Assembly: GCA_008933995.1 (NCBI GenBank) | Contig: WARS01000043.1 | Span: 6,325,477 to 6,389,476, forward strand | DNA length: 64,000 nucleotides | Direction: 5' to 3' | DNA from: Datnioides undecimradiatus | Lineage: Eukaryota > Chordata > Actinopteri > Lobotiformes > Datnioididae | In this document: positions 11,130-22,075 of the stretch, piece after piece | How the letters are laid out: each line of letters opens with the position of its first letter | Numbering within the stretch: position 1 is the stretch's first letter | Notes under the pieces: model-generated | Databases searched by the model: none | What the model was told of the DNA's origin: nothing | What the model saw: only the letters and a program-made list of their open reading frames with translations | Program-made: the position numbers and the translations under genes

Positions 11130-11300
11130 CTTTTATGAATCGTTATCCCGTCCCTCCAGGGCACGGACCGGCGCAGGAGAGAACACGGGGTGCATGCTGG
11201 GAGACGAGCGCTCCTCCTCGCCGCACATTATGAGCTCCAGATTGTTAAGTGTCAGGCTCCCGGTGTGCCGAGTTAAGAGGCGACAACAAAAGGCATCTGC
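11130..11300. promoter_or_regulatory. CNE-like block (candidate enhancer)
   Basis: Non-repetitive sequence with ttatgaatcgttatcccg, cgcacattatgagctccaga and ccgagttaagaggcgacaac. No coding potential seen. Inference only. Confidence 0.22.
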
Positions 11301-11775
11301 AGCGCCAGCGTGAGACTCACAACACAAGAAGGCCGCCGTCAGCAGCCGGAGTCACATCTGGACACTCGCACGGCCTTTTATCCAGCCGCACCGAGGCGTC
11401 TGCACGCGTTTACTGTTAAAGTTAGTGCCTCTGAAGACCAAACATTAAGAATTTTAAATTGATTTTAGGGCAAATCATAGGGGTGAGGTTACAAGTGGCA
11501 CAGTGGGAGGGTGAAGAGAGAGAAACCGGCTCAACGTCTCAGAAACAGACGGCAGCAGGGAGGAAAACTACAGTTAGGGTCACAGCTCGGTACGATTTGG
11601 GCACTAGAGGAAGAGAAATGTGTAAAAACAAGAAAAAACATCAAACTGAGGCCAAAACTGACTGTGAAGCAGCCACACACATGTTAGCGTGGGCTAAATA
11701 TGAACAGTTCAATGCTCGGTTCTTATTTCAGACTCATCGTGTGACACAAGTGCTCTGCTATCAGCTTCACTTCCT

Positions 11776-11880
11776 GTCAGCAGCTTGATAAACTGACTCT
11801 GGATCAGCTGTAAGACACATTTCTGTGTGTCAGCAGCTTCATGAACTGACTCTGGATCAGCTGTAAGACACATTTCTGCA
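11776..11880. repeat. Direct tandem duplication of a 53-bp unit
   Basis: Unit 1 (11776-11828) and unit 2 (11829-11880) both read gtcagcagctt..., then aactgactctggatcagctg and taagacacatttctg. They differ mainly at ttgata versus ttcatg. High similarity implies a recent local duplication. Confidence 0.95.
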
Positions 11881-11888
11881 CTGAAGGA

Positions 11889-11974
11889 ACTGAAGGAATC
11901 CCATCTGACAGGAAGACAACAACTCCCAGCATCCCACGCTGCTGCAGGAGGTCACATGACCACAGCTGCTGCTG
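11889..11974 (+). repeat. Dispersed repeat, copy 2 of a pair (partner 4075-4160)
   Basis: Starts actgaaggaatcccatctga and includes aactcccagcatcccacgct and ggtcacatgaccacagctgc. Same orientation as copy 1. It lies directly after the 53-bp tandem duplication, which may be part of the same insertion. Confidence 0.75.
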
Positions 11975-12450
11975 CTACCTGTTTCACACAAACTTTACCA
12001 ACTGTCCCAAAGCAACAGTTTGTTTCAGTCTGATAAAGATTTCACAGTGAGCACGAGTTCACATATTATTTGTACTCGTGTTTAATTAGTTTGCCTCCTC
12101 TGCTCTTTACATATTTACATCCGCTCTCACAGCTGGGCGGGTGGTGAACCGTTTCCAGGCGGAGCGCTGCGATTCAGCTTGCGGTTCACCCCTGCTGGGA
12201 CGTAGCTGCAGCTCCTCACTGTGTTTACAAGCCCCATAAGCTGAGATGCTATGTTCCCGGCTGTCTGGGCGACCTGAAGCTCGTCCAATAAGCTGAGGAG
12301 AGTTGAAGGAAGTCGGCTGCTGCAGCCGCCTCGTGTCGGCCCAGAGCCCATCAGCAGGAGAGTCGGTGCAGTTCAGGGAGCAAAGTTTTTACTTTAGACT
12401 TAATCACATGATCCAAACCTGGACTACACACATGTAAAACTCTGCAGTGA

Positions 12451-12480
12451 GTCAGGTGATGTCAGGTGATGTCAGGTGAT
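12451..12480. repeat. Three copies of a 10-bp unit
   Basis: gtcaggtgat is repeated three times exactly. Each copy contains an E-box-like CAGGTG. Confidence 0.97.
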
Positions 12481-12824
12481 CTGCATATGACGGGATTATG
12501 TCCAGATTATTATAGAAAACAGGTTAAAACTCAAACACTTTGCAGGTAAATGCACTTCTTTGCTCTTTGACCTCCACAGATCAGAGTCTGCAGGCCATGA
12601 GGGTTCAGGAGGAGTCCAGGATCCAAAAACCAGGACCTGATATTAAAACATGGACGGTTTCGTCTAAAGCTTCATCACAAACTGGGACGTCAGTGCAAAA
12701 GTCTCTCTCACACCTGCTGAGTTCATCTGGTTGGAGTGAGGTCGAATAGAGAGCGAGGGTCGATGGAGGAGGACGCGGTGGGCAAACTGCAGCCGTTGCA
12801 CAACACAAACACATGTCTATATGT

Positions 12825-12838
12825 GTTACCATGACAAC
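12825..12838. promoter_or_regulatory. RFX X-box-like motif
   Basis: gttaccatgacaac has the two half-sites of an RFX X-box (GTTACC then GACAAC, two-base spacer). RFX factors drive ciliary genes in vertebrates, but a motif alone is weak evidence. Several other copies occur in the window. Confidence 0.35.
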
Positions 12839-12963
12839 AACAGTCACTTGACTTCATTTACTGGTTGATTTGAGGGATTGGTGTGTGACTGGACACGGTA
12901 TGCAATCAGAAAGTGTAAAGTTGTTTTATTTGTGCAGATTGATGATTGATCAGTGACTCTTGA

Positions 12964-12964
<1 letters not shown>

Positions 12965-13000
<36 letters not shown>

Positions 13001-13001
13001 C
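12965..13001. repeat. (TG)n microsatellite
   Basis: About 16 pure TG units followed by gcgtgcatg. Confidence 0.97.
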
Positions 13002-13224
13002 ATGCTCAGACCGGGGCTCCTGCTGCGTTCACACTCGTCCTCCATTCTCTTTGTTTTGTTCTCTCTCTTGCCTTCACCTGGAAAAATAAACCGGAGGCAG
13101 GCGGCAGCGGCGGTGTGCAGCAGCGCCGAGCTGACACGTCCTGAACGTCGCCTCGGATTCATTTTAACAACAACACCCAGAGATGTGAACACACAGCTGC
13201 GAGTGTAACAGAGGAATGATTTGA

Positions 13225-13600
13225 TTCACCTGGCTGAGGGCCGTGGAATCGGCAGGTGAGCCGTGGCTGTGTGGGTAAATTCTGGCCGGAGGACATAACG
13301 GCGTGCGCGGAGGGACCCGGCGCATGATGGGAGAGGTGCTTAATGTTAATACCTTCATTTATTTCTGCGCAGAGCACCGGCAGAGGAGGGAAGGGCTCCA
13401 ATAAAAGCAGCTTTCACCTGCAGCCGATGGCGGGCTGCTAATAAAACATCAGCCATTTTGATCTATCCACCACATTAAAGTGTCACTTCCTCATTGTGTG
13501 AGGTACGGTCATTGCAGGCCTGAGCGGCTGCTGCAAATAAGCCCCTGCACAGCGTCAGCGGAAATTAACAGCCGGGCAGCTAATCAGCAGCTTTATATGT
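13225..13600. promoter_or_regulatory. CNE-like block (candidate enhancer)
   Basis: A 375-bp non-repetitive stretch with gtgcttaatgttaatacctt, catttatttctgcgcagag, gcgggctgctaataaaacat, ggaaattaacagccgggcag and agctaatcagcag. The text alternates AT-rich homeodomain/FOX-type cores with GC-rich spacers. No frame longer than chance. One of the better enhancer candidates on the left side. Inference only. Confidence 0.35.
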
Positions 13601-13910
13601 GCTTTTACAGACACTGGGCTTCTCTCCGCTTCTGCTGGGAACAAGAAACACAGAAATCAGACAGAGACAACGCTTCCTGGAAGTAATTACAGCGTTCAAC
13701 CTGCAGACGCACACGCGTTTCACTTCCACAGGCTGAATTTGGGAAGACGGAGCTAAAATGATGCACAACACTGGAATATTTCCATTCGATGGAGGCGAAT
13801 TATGACTGAGATGAGCTCACAGAAACTATTTAAAAAGTCAATTTGAGATGAAAACATAAGAAATGCTTTATCTTTGGACTCTGTTAGACCCTTTGTATTC
13901 CACATATTCT

Positions 13911-13980
13911 GGTGCCTACATTACCCACAATGCAACAGAACAACATGCTATGCTAGTAGTGGCTAATGTTGCCTGCAGCT
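13911..13980 (+). repeat. Dispersed repeat, copy 1 of a pair (partner 60089-60146)
   Basis: Contains ggtgcctacattacccacaa then tgcaac, and agtagtggctaatgttgcct. The copy at 60089 has cgcctacattacccagaatg and gttagtggctaatatagcct. The shared order indicates one interspersed family. The 'cctacattacccacaatgc' string is one I associate with fish repeats. Confidence 0.7.
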
Positions 13981-14090
13981 GAGACGAGCCGCAGCTCCAG
14001 AGGTCTGCTCTCCAACTCCACCTGAGGACAACTGACTTAGAACAGAAACACTGAACGCTCCTTTAAAAACAAATGTAGTGCAGCATCCCA

Positions 14091-14123
14091 GCACCTGGAA
14101 ACACCTGGAAACACCTGGAAACA
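14091..14123. repeat. Three copies of a 10-bp unit
   Basis: acacctggaa is repeated about three times. Each copy contains an E-box CACCTG. Confidence 0.95.
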
Positions 14124-16085
14124 TGCACTGAGCTGGAAAATCCTGTCTGCAACACGACCTGCAAACAACAGAAACACTGAGTCTGAACCGGCCAGGAAGT
14201 GTGCACCGAAACCAAAACGAGGAGCTAAAAGAAGCTGAAAAGCTCCATATGAAACAATTCTCCATGCTTCTGATCTGCACGTGTTTACTTTGATCTGTTC
14301 CTGTCAGCTGTTCCTGTTTGGGGTCAGATCGAACTGATCTGGTCTTGATCTCCTTCATCACACAGTCCTCTCAGGTCTCCGGTCTCCTCGGGTCAGCATC
14401 AGGACCTCCGCCCTCTTGTAAAAGGTTAATGTTTTATTAATGTTCCCGTCGTTCTGACAGGGATTGCACACAGATCCTGAGCTGCGCAGGTGAACTTCCG
14501 CCTCAAAGGCTCAGTCGACTGCAGACGCCCTCTTTGTTAACTCCTCATCGCTCCCCAGCAGGGATCCCCGGGGCTTGGCGGCCGGCCTTCACCGCCGTTA
14601 AAACCCTCCAGCGGGTTCTCCGGTGGTCTTTCCGTGTCGGGCTCGGGTTAGTGATGATCACCTCTAATTCCTGCTATAAACTATTTTTACAGCTGGTCTC
14701 TGCCAACCCCCTGTGACCTGAGTTAGCGGCTTCGCGCACACACACTGGTCTTAATCCCTCCATAAACTGTTGATGGAGCTTCTCATCGGTCCGTCGAGGA
14801 GTTAAACATCACGTCCACGTACAGTCGATCTGAGTTCTCCTCTCGTCCCAGGTTATTAACTGAGGTCAGCAGGCTAAACTAGGTAAGTTTCACTTCCTGC
14901 TACAAAACAAACAGCTGCTATATGGATGGAGATCTTTGCCCTTTCAAAATAAAAGTCAGTGAGAGACGCTGAACCTCTGTTTAAAGCAGAAACACAAACC
15001 TCAAATCTAAATGTCACTATAACGCACTGGGCTGCATCCAGGACATCTGCTGCCATCGTCTGCTGCATTTAAAAACATGTAGCATGTAGTTTGATACATG
15101 CAAACGCTGCAAAATCTAAATTAAAGCAACAACCAGACGTCATACTGACTCTGAACATCTGAAAATCAGATTCTGATAATAAAACATCAGAACTTCACTG
15201 TATCTGGGTGTGAGTTTCGTGCACTTCGTTCTGTTTACTGAGCATCGCAACGATCACGATGCAGCTTTTCTCTATTTGGAGAGAATTTAACAATGTACAA
15301 CACTGAGGTCGATGAAGAGCAAACACGGACTGAACTTTAGAAACTTAATGCTGGTTTTCTTTATTTTGGAAGCTAACGGGGCTAGCGGAGCAGCTAACCT
15401 CATTGTTTAGAGACAGAGGTGATGCGCAAAGTGATAAAACTCAAAAACAAACAGAAAATACTGATTTAAAATGTGAACAAAGCTAAAATATGAAGGGTGA
15501 AGCAAGTAAAGGGTGAAAGCACTGAGAGGACGAAGGTGAAGGAAGCTTTGCAGGAAGTAAACAGACAGCAAAACACTCGCCACTTCCTGTACCTGTGTTT
15601 CACATTAAAAACCCAAACAGCAGCTTAAAGGGCACGATGCAATCACCTTCCCGAGAGGCTTTTATTATGAAATATCTGCAGGAAGTCTTGTCTAAGCCGT
15701 GTGTTTGTTGCAGGTGAAATGACAGAAAATCCAAACTTGCACAGGTAAGAAGTGAGGCTCAGGAGCAGGTCCAACGCTGTCCTGACGAGGAACCACAGAA
15801 AACCAGAAGTTTGAGATCCTCTGCTGCTTCACTCGTCCCCTGATGGACGGCGCAACGCTGGAATCAGATGTTATCCGTCACCAGTCTCAGTCCTGCAGGC
15901 TCTGACGTCACGGCTGGTGAACCTGAACCGGGCCTCAGCTGTGCTGCTGTGGAGAACAGAGCCAGGATATAGGAATAATCAGTAAAACCTCCCTGAGCTC
16001 AGTCGATCTGCTGCAGAATGAAGTGCTGTAAACTGCTGATTCCACTCCGTTTCATTTTTAGTAAACACCTGCTGGTCTTTTTTTA
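14124..16085. other. Unassigned stretch
   Basis: Nothing convincing. Short AT-rich runs, no microsatellite of note and no frame with coding character. Confidence 0.5.
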
Positions 16086-16089
16086 TTTT

Positions 16090-16335
16090 CCCCCTCTGCA
16101 CAGAGCAGCGGGAGCCGTCACATCCTGAACAGACCCTATTATTTGGCTGTTTGTACCTGCGCAGCAGACACCTGTCAGCCAGATTAATTACACCGCCGTA
16201 GATGCAAGAATGGTGAAAAATGTGAAAAATGCCTCCGGCGTGCGGCAGATACTCTGTCCGAGATATAAAAATGTGAACAAAACCCAAAACGAGCAGATGC
16301 GTCCTGGTAATGTGAGTCTGCATATAAAGCGAACA
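16090..16335. promoter_or_regulatory. CNE-like block (candidate enhancer)
   Basis: Contains attatttggctgtttgtacc, cacctgtcagccagattaat then tacaccgccg, and gagatataaaaatgtgaac. A MEIS/TGIF-type CTGTCA lies next to a homeodomain-type ATTAAT. Non-repetitive. Inference only. Confidence 0.3.
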
Positions 16336-16563
16336 TGCCCACACCTGTCAGCGAGGCTCTTTGTCAGGACCACAGGTGGGCTGGAACACGCTACCTCCAC
16401 TCAGTCAGAGCACTAAAAGCTGCACGGATCAATTCGTTTCATGATCGTATGACGTGTGTGAAACATCTGCGGTCAGCAAATAAGATCATCGTTTACATGC
16501 ATCTTTCACCAGACTGGAAGTAAAGATGGCCGAAAACCTCAAGATGAAGAGATACAGCTCATT

Positions 16564-16700
16564 AGCCCCGCCCCCTGGTGTCTGGCTGCAGCTCAACTCA
16601 TAAGCCCCGCCCCCTGGTGTCTGGCTGCAGCTCAACTCATAAGCCCCGCCCCCTGGTGTCTGACTGCAGCACAGCTCGTAAGCCCCGCCCCCTCCCTGTC
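16564..16700. repeat. 39-bp minisatellite carrying GC boxes
   Basis: Units start at 16564, 16603, 16642 and 16681 (exact 39-bp period). Each opens with agccccgccccctggtgtct or a close variant and continues ggctgcagctcaactcata. Every unit has a CCCCGCCCCC GC box, so the array is a ladder of potential SP/KLF sites. The flanks (agatggccgaaaacctcaag before, gcgtggcctcatgattgaca after) look like a teleost interspersed repeat whose internal segment has been amplified. Confidence 0.93.
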
Positions 16701-17404
16701 AGCAGATGGTTCCTCATCTCAGCTCGTTCTCATCATGCTGATGTTTGTTCAGCTGATCATTTCTCTGATCAGTTTGGTTTGAATCAGTTATTGATGCCAT
16801 GGAAAGGGGGGCGTGGCCTCATGATTGACAGCTAACATGGGCGGGGCAATCAGTACTGCACAGACTCTGACTCCCAATGACATCACTAGATTGTTTTACC
16901 TTAATCCTTGGTAATTAGGAGGTTATATAACATCGTTATTACAGTTTGAGGTCGGAAGTCACTGGTTTCGTTGGTTCAGTTCAGCTCAGATGTTTGTTTT
17001 CGGCGTTTCGATGAGTCGCTGCTCTGCTGACGTGCGCTGACGTTCAGAAACAGGAAGTTGGTGTTTACCAAACAGGATGCGTCGCCTTTAACTTACAAAC
17101 TGTCCTCACACTTGACAAAATGTTCTCATTTTCAAAAATAGATTTCCATCATTTGAGAGGAGTTGGAGGTTGACACGCAGGAACATTTATCTCCTCTGTA
17201 GAAAGCGAGCGTGTGATGACTCAAAGACAGGCTGAATTTCTATAAATTGAGGTTTTTTTGGTTTTGCGTCAGTGTTTTGTGCGTTTCAGGCAGGAAAAAG
17301 TGTTTTTTCCGTCTCTCTGCCTGTTGTTCTTCCCTCAAAACAATCAACAGCAAACAGCTTTGGACAGATGCAAATCACCTCATTAACTCTCTAACCTAAA
17401 TCCA

Positions 17405-17625
17405 TTCTGCAGCAGGAGAGATGAGCGAGCACGAGGAGAGGAGAAGAAAAAAGCAACCACGAAAAGAAAGAAAAAATAAAAACGTCCTGATAAAACATCT
17501 GCTGGATTCGCCCATCTGTGCCAAGCCGAGCGAGCGAGGCCCGCTGCGAGAGGGAGGAGGAGGAGAGGCAGAGATTGAGAGGTGGTGGGCGAAGAGAAAA
17601 GAAAGGAGGAGGAGATGGAGGCACG
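17405..17625. repeat. Purine-rich tract on the plus strand
   Basis: Long runs of A and G (gaggagaggagaagaaaaaa; aaagaaaggaggaggagatg), with interruptions around 17500. The minus-strand and plus-strand open frames here are low-complexity. No gene supported. Confidence 0.7.
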
Positions 17626-17629
17626 GTGC

Positions 17630-17795
17630 CCACGTCAACAAGTGCCAGGAATTGTTTTGGGGGGGTGCATCATAATGAAGGCGGGGGCTGGGCGAGAATC
17701 CGCGGCTAACGCTGAATCCCTCAGGAAACAATTAAAGTGGCATTGTTTCTCGGGGCCGGCTCGGATTCCTGACGAGTTTCTTTTTTACTTCTCTG
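17630..17795. promoter_or_regulatory. CNE-like block (candidate enhancer)
   Basis: Contains ccaggaattgttttgggggg, tgcatcataatgaaggcggg and caggaaacaattaaagtggc then attgtttctc. Two SOX-type ATTGTT cores and an ATAATGA core. Inference only. Confidence 0.27.
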
Positions 17796-18685
17796 TGTTT
17801 TCACACCTCTTTTCAGACGATGCTCCTGAAAACACGCCCGATGCTTTCTGGTCTCAGCATCTTTCAGAGGGGTTTAGCGATTGATACGCCCCAGGCTCGG
17901 CTCTGTTCATCAGCTGCGTGTCGGTGCCGGTGCGGCGCCTCCACCTCGCTGCTTTTATTCACAAGTGCTTAGCTGAAGAAGGAGGAGGAGGAGGCTTCTG
18001 GGTCAGCAGAGGACAAGATGTCTGCCTGATTACAGCTGAATTGTAAGAGATTATCCTTGTGCTAAAAAAGAGATTATCGCATTCTGCCTGCACGTCGCAT
18101 GTAAAGACTGCGGGCTGCAGTTTTTAAAGTGGATACAGCAGCAAACAGACAAAGACATCAGCGGCTGCGAGGACATTTATGGTTTCAATCCCAACCTAAG
18201 ACGACGATAAAGCAAACATCACGTCGCCGAGCAGAACGAGTCGGAGCGAAGGGCCGGTATCGGTTAATCCAGCTCTCACTCAGGATGGGGACAAAGCTGG
18301 ATTAGCTGCTGGAGCCCAGGACCCCAGAGGCCCCGGAGGTCCCAGGAGTCCCCGGAGGTCCCTGAGGCCTCGGGGGCCTGGTGTTCAGCGTTTGTCAGCG
18401 GGTGTGGATCAGGTGTGCATTTATGAAACTGTTGATTTCCCTGAAATTTTAATATTTACAAACATCCTCTGGCTCTTTAATTTTTCCTAAAACTCTCTTT
18501 GATCAAAACTGAATGTTGTATTGATAATTTGGGAAAATAATTAATAAAAAAAACAGATTAATTGAATAAAAACAATAATTCTCTGCTGCGAGCGAAGATG
18601 AACGATTGAGGAGTGATTACATGTTCCTCAGTGTGTGAGTCACAGCCAGCTGGAGGCCGATTAACTGTGAAGGCCCTTATATACG

Positions 18686-18707
18686 AGTGTGTGTGTGTGT
18701 GTGTGTA
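18686..18707. repeat. (GT)n microsatellite
   Basis: About 10 GT units followed by atgaacatacatg. Confidence 0.95.
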
Positions 18708-18779
18708 TGAACATACATGTACAGACTCCACCGTCCTCGCGTCCATCAAAGCAGCTCATCCATGACGGAGCATGTGTGA

Positions 18780-18950
18780 GCGCGGCTCCGGGCAACTAAT
18801 CCTTTGCTGCGCTAAATCATATTAGCATTGCCGTTTAATTAGCCGCTGCCTCTCAGGACCGCGGACGAATCAAAGCAAGCCGTTGGCTCGCCAGCGCGGG
18901 ATCTGTTATTCTGTGTCATCGTCACCGGGTGACGCAGGTGTGCACGAGAT
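18780..18950. promoter_or_regulatory. CNE-like block (candidate enhancer)
   Basis: Contains gcaactaatcctttgctgcg, aaatcatattagcattgccg, tttaattagccgctgcc and gacgaatcaaagcaagccg. Homeodomain TAATTAG, bicoid-type TAATCC and TCF-type ATCAAAG cores are packed in 170 bp. Inference only. Confidence 0.32.
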
Positions 18951-19224
18951 GTTGGCTGTGATCTTAAGCTACACACACATCAGGCAGGTAGCATTTGGCA
19001 TTTACAGCATATGAACTCAAGACGAGTGGAAGCAGCTCAGTGTGCGTCAGCTTCAAACGTGGCGACGCTGAAGTGGCTCAGTTATTAAATGCATGAACTA
19101 AAATGTCAGATTGCACCTTTGATGACATCACTTCCTGTGTCTGTGCATAAAGGCGACAGATGGAAGAACCTTTCCCCGCTCGTGGTTTCATCTGTTCAGA
19201 TTAAACTGAATCCAACTGTCTGAG

Positions 19225-19254
19225 CTTCTTCTTCTTCTTCTTCTTCTTCTTCTT
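19225..19254. repeat. (CTT)n microsatellite
   Basis: Ten CTT units. The minus strand reads as poly-glutamate, an artefact. Confidence 0.96.
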
Positions 19255-19479
19255 GTTCCTCCTTCACTCGCCGTCCTCCCTCCCCAGTAATTAGACCGAG
19301 ACAACATAATAAATCAATACACAAGTGCTCGTCTGGAAGCTGAGCCACTCGAGGAGCTCGGGACATTAATGCGTTCAGCAGAGAAACAGACATTACACTG
19401 TAATCAATCCTGCTGCACAAATCAACTTATCCCTGCCCGTCGGGCTCTTCCTCCTGCCCCCCCCCACCTGCTTTTGATA

Positions 19480-19775
19480 AATCCACTTCCTGTACATTAA
19501 CGCAGGTCAATGGCTACCTCTGAGGTGTAAATGGCCGGCTAGTCTTTGGCACTTAACAGGAAGCGTGCTGTATACCTGATATTGAGTTTTCAATATCCAG
19601 TAATGCCGCGGAAACCAGATTACAGCCGCAGCGGGTTCACACGCGCCTGCAGGGACTTCTGGGACGCCACCTGTGATCATACCTAGTGGTTTGTCACAGC
19701 CGGAGGAGGCTTCAGTGGCCCTAATGCGTCACACATACACACATTGTACTGATGTCATTACCGCCATGGTGATTT
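19480..19775. promoter_or_regulatory. CNE-like block (candidate enhancer)
   Basis: Non-repetitive sequence with cacttcctgtacattaacgc, gagttttcaatatccagtaa, cctaatgcgtcacacatac and tgatgtcattaccgccatgg. Mixed GC/AT texture with no stop-free frame. Inference only. Confidence 0.28.
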
Positions 19776-20444
19776 GATCCGGAAAAAGGATGAAAGGGCG
19801 TCTGGAGTCAGAGCCGGTCGGTCTGGTTCAAAGGAAGCCGACTGCGGCGGCGCGTTTCCTCCTGTTGTTGAACATTTTACTGACGCATCAGACAGGAAGT
19901 GAGGAGGAGAAGGAAGAGAACTGAAAACAATAAAATAATAAAAACTGATTTAAAGTTCATGCTCAGCGCCTTTTAAAGTCCAGCAGGGAGCTGAGCTGCT
20001 GGATGTCTGATCAGGTTTAAGCTTCAGTTTCAGCTTCGCTCAGCAGAGCAAGAGGCCGCGGAGTCGACTTCCACCAGTTGTTTCCTGTTTTCATGGTTTT
20101 ATCAAATGAGGCAACACTTTTCTTGAACTGAAGCTGGATCCAGACCCCGGTCTCTGGTCCTGCTCAGGCGACACAACCACTGTAGTTACTCTGCTTTGGG
20201 AAAGACTGGAGTGTTGTTGAAACGTTAGCGTCTGCTGACCACAAACATTTACAAACCTCGGTTTCAGCGAAAACGCCTAAAACACAAAAACTAAGAAGCG
20301 ACAGAGTCTGAGAACCCGGCGGTGACACAGAAACTCAGAGGAAAACATTCAGAGTCAGTAAAAATGAGCATGTTCACAATAAATCAGCAGAGTCGCTTTG
20401 AAAATGATGGATTTACTGAACATTATTAAATAAAACAATGCTGG

Positions 20445-20867
20445 TGTCATGGTTGTTCGACATGAAGCCAGAGGGAATCGACTGCAGACGGTGACGGATC
20501 AACGGCCTTATTTACACAAAGGTTAAGACCTGCAGGTGTCTGAGGCGGGCAGGGTCAAATCCAGCGACACAGTCCAACATGCAGACCAATGCAAACGTGA
20601 GCGGGCAGAATCCAAAAAGTCTGAAAATCCAGAGCAAAAGTTCACAAATCCAAGAATCCAAGAATCTGAACTGAACTAAACTAATGATGTGACTCAGCGA
20701 GGAACACAGGAAGTGACTGAGCCGGTTCGCTGGTTCCAGCTCCGTGCCCCTTTAACAACACAGGCGGGAACAGGAAGAAGGCACACAGACAGATGAGAGG
20801 AAGAGGCTTTTCAAAATAAAACAGGAAGTGACTAAAAACAGACGGACAGACACTGAAAACCAGGACA
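20445..20867 (-). mobile_element. Solo LTR (fossil), probably Ty3/Gypsy-like, minus strand
   Basis: A 423-bp block begins tgtcatgg and ends ccaggaca, giving the TG...CA ends of an LTR (TGTC/GACA inverted). It is flanked by similar 5-mers, GCTGG (20440-20444) and GATGG (20868-20872), as expected of an aged 5-bp target-site duplication. Read on the minus strand it runs through a cytosine/thymine-rich promoter-like part including cacttcctgttttattttga, and near its end an AAATAA-type signal. That part resembles the same region of the LTR at 49107. No internal retroviral genes are present, so it is a recombined remnant. Family assignment is inference. Confidence 0.6.
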
Positions 20868-20900
20868 GATGGTTTTGATGGTTGTCTGGACCATGTGGGG

Positions 20901-20960
20901 CTGATGGTGATGATGATGGTGATGATGATGATGGTGGTGATTTATTTATTTATTTATTTT
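20901..20960. repeat. (GAT)n then (TTTA)n compound microsatellite
   Basis: GATGATG-type repeats (20901-20940) run straight into five TTTA units (20939-20960), followed by AT-rich sequence. Confidence 0.93.
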
Positions 20961-21539
20961 AATTTTTATTATATACATTATTCATATATTTAATCTTCTC
21001 ATATAAATCATTGGTACTGATCACAGCCTCTTTGGTCCCTCCTGGGCTTCCGTAGCTCCTCTCGTCTGCCCTTCACGCTGCTGTTTTGAGGGGAGTAGCA
21101 CTGTGGGAAAATGCTGCTGCAGTCGGTTTGAATTTTGCATGTTTTGGAGCGAAGGTGCAGAAAAGACAAACCAAAAAGACAAGTCATGTGTTCTAATGTC
21201 GTCTGCAGCAGACAGTAAATGGCTCATGTGGTATTTAGAATGATATTAATACAGTAATATCATGCAGTGCCTGCGGTTGCTTCACGCTAACTGCTGCGCT
21301 GCTTATTGCTACAGAAATGAAACGTTTTGGTGCAAAACAATAAAAACAACATGTTATACGAACGTTTAATATACGTTGTGATCCAGTTTGCATCATGTTG
21401 TTGCATATAAACACAGTTTCCTGATATTTTCATCTTTTCTTCTGCGTTAGCTGAGAGCTGTCTCACTGCACCGTCTCATGCATCAGTCGTATCACTTCCT
21501 GCACCTCCGCTGCCGTGCTGCGTTCACAAACACCCGATA

Positions 21540-22075
21540 AACATCCGCCTTTGTCGATGTGAAGACAATATAATTTAATAATTTACCTTGATTTATTCGA
21601 CAGGTTCAATTGATTTTAATTAATTCAGCAGGCTGTGAACAAGCATTATTAAGGACACACATTATGCTGACAGAGATTTATGCCATAAATGAGGTGGCAG
21701 TCCTCATTATGTGAATTTATAATCTATCACCTCTTTAAAATGCAATTATGTATTATTAGACTAATGGCAGAATAGAATTCAGAGCAGAGAGAAGCAGAAA
21801 AGAGGGTAATCATTCTGAAAGTGGAATCAAACGGATGCTGAATATGGTTTAGATTATAAAAAACAGACCAACCAAAGTTTCCCATTACACATTAGTACAA
21901 GTTGGTAATTATATGTGGGTAATGAGTCGACGTTCCTGCGTGTTTTGATTATGCTTGAGGGGGAAAAAAATAAAAATTCACCTCCGCTCCATTTGTCTTC
22001 TCATTAGCTTAAATCTGCGTTAGCACAGACTGACTTCCTTTCATAATTACACACACAGCCAGTCGGATCTGCCGC
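21540..22075. promoter_or_regulatory. CNE-like block, best enhancer candidate in the window
   Basis: About 535 bp of AT-rich but non-simple sequence. In order it has caattgattttaattaattc, gaacaagcattattaaggac, ttatgccataaatgaggtgg, aatgcaattatgtattatta, gactaatggcag, gttggtaattatatgtgggt and ctttcataattacac. Dense homeodomain (TAATTA), HOX/CDX-type (CCATAAA) and PBX/MEIS-type (CTGACAG) cores occur, all frames are stopped and no simple repeat interrupts. This is the texture of deeply conserved vertebrate developmental enhancers. Conservation itself is untested here. Confidence 0.45.

Noticed and set aside
13963-14361. Minus-strand frame of 132 codons
   Set aside because: Overlaps a dispersed repeat and a 10-bp tandem repeat. 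Cys/Ser-rich text without a domain.
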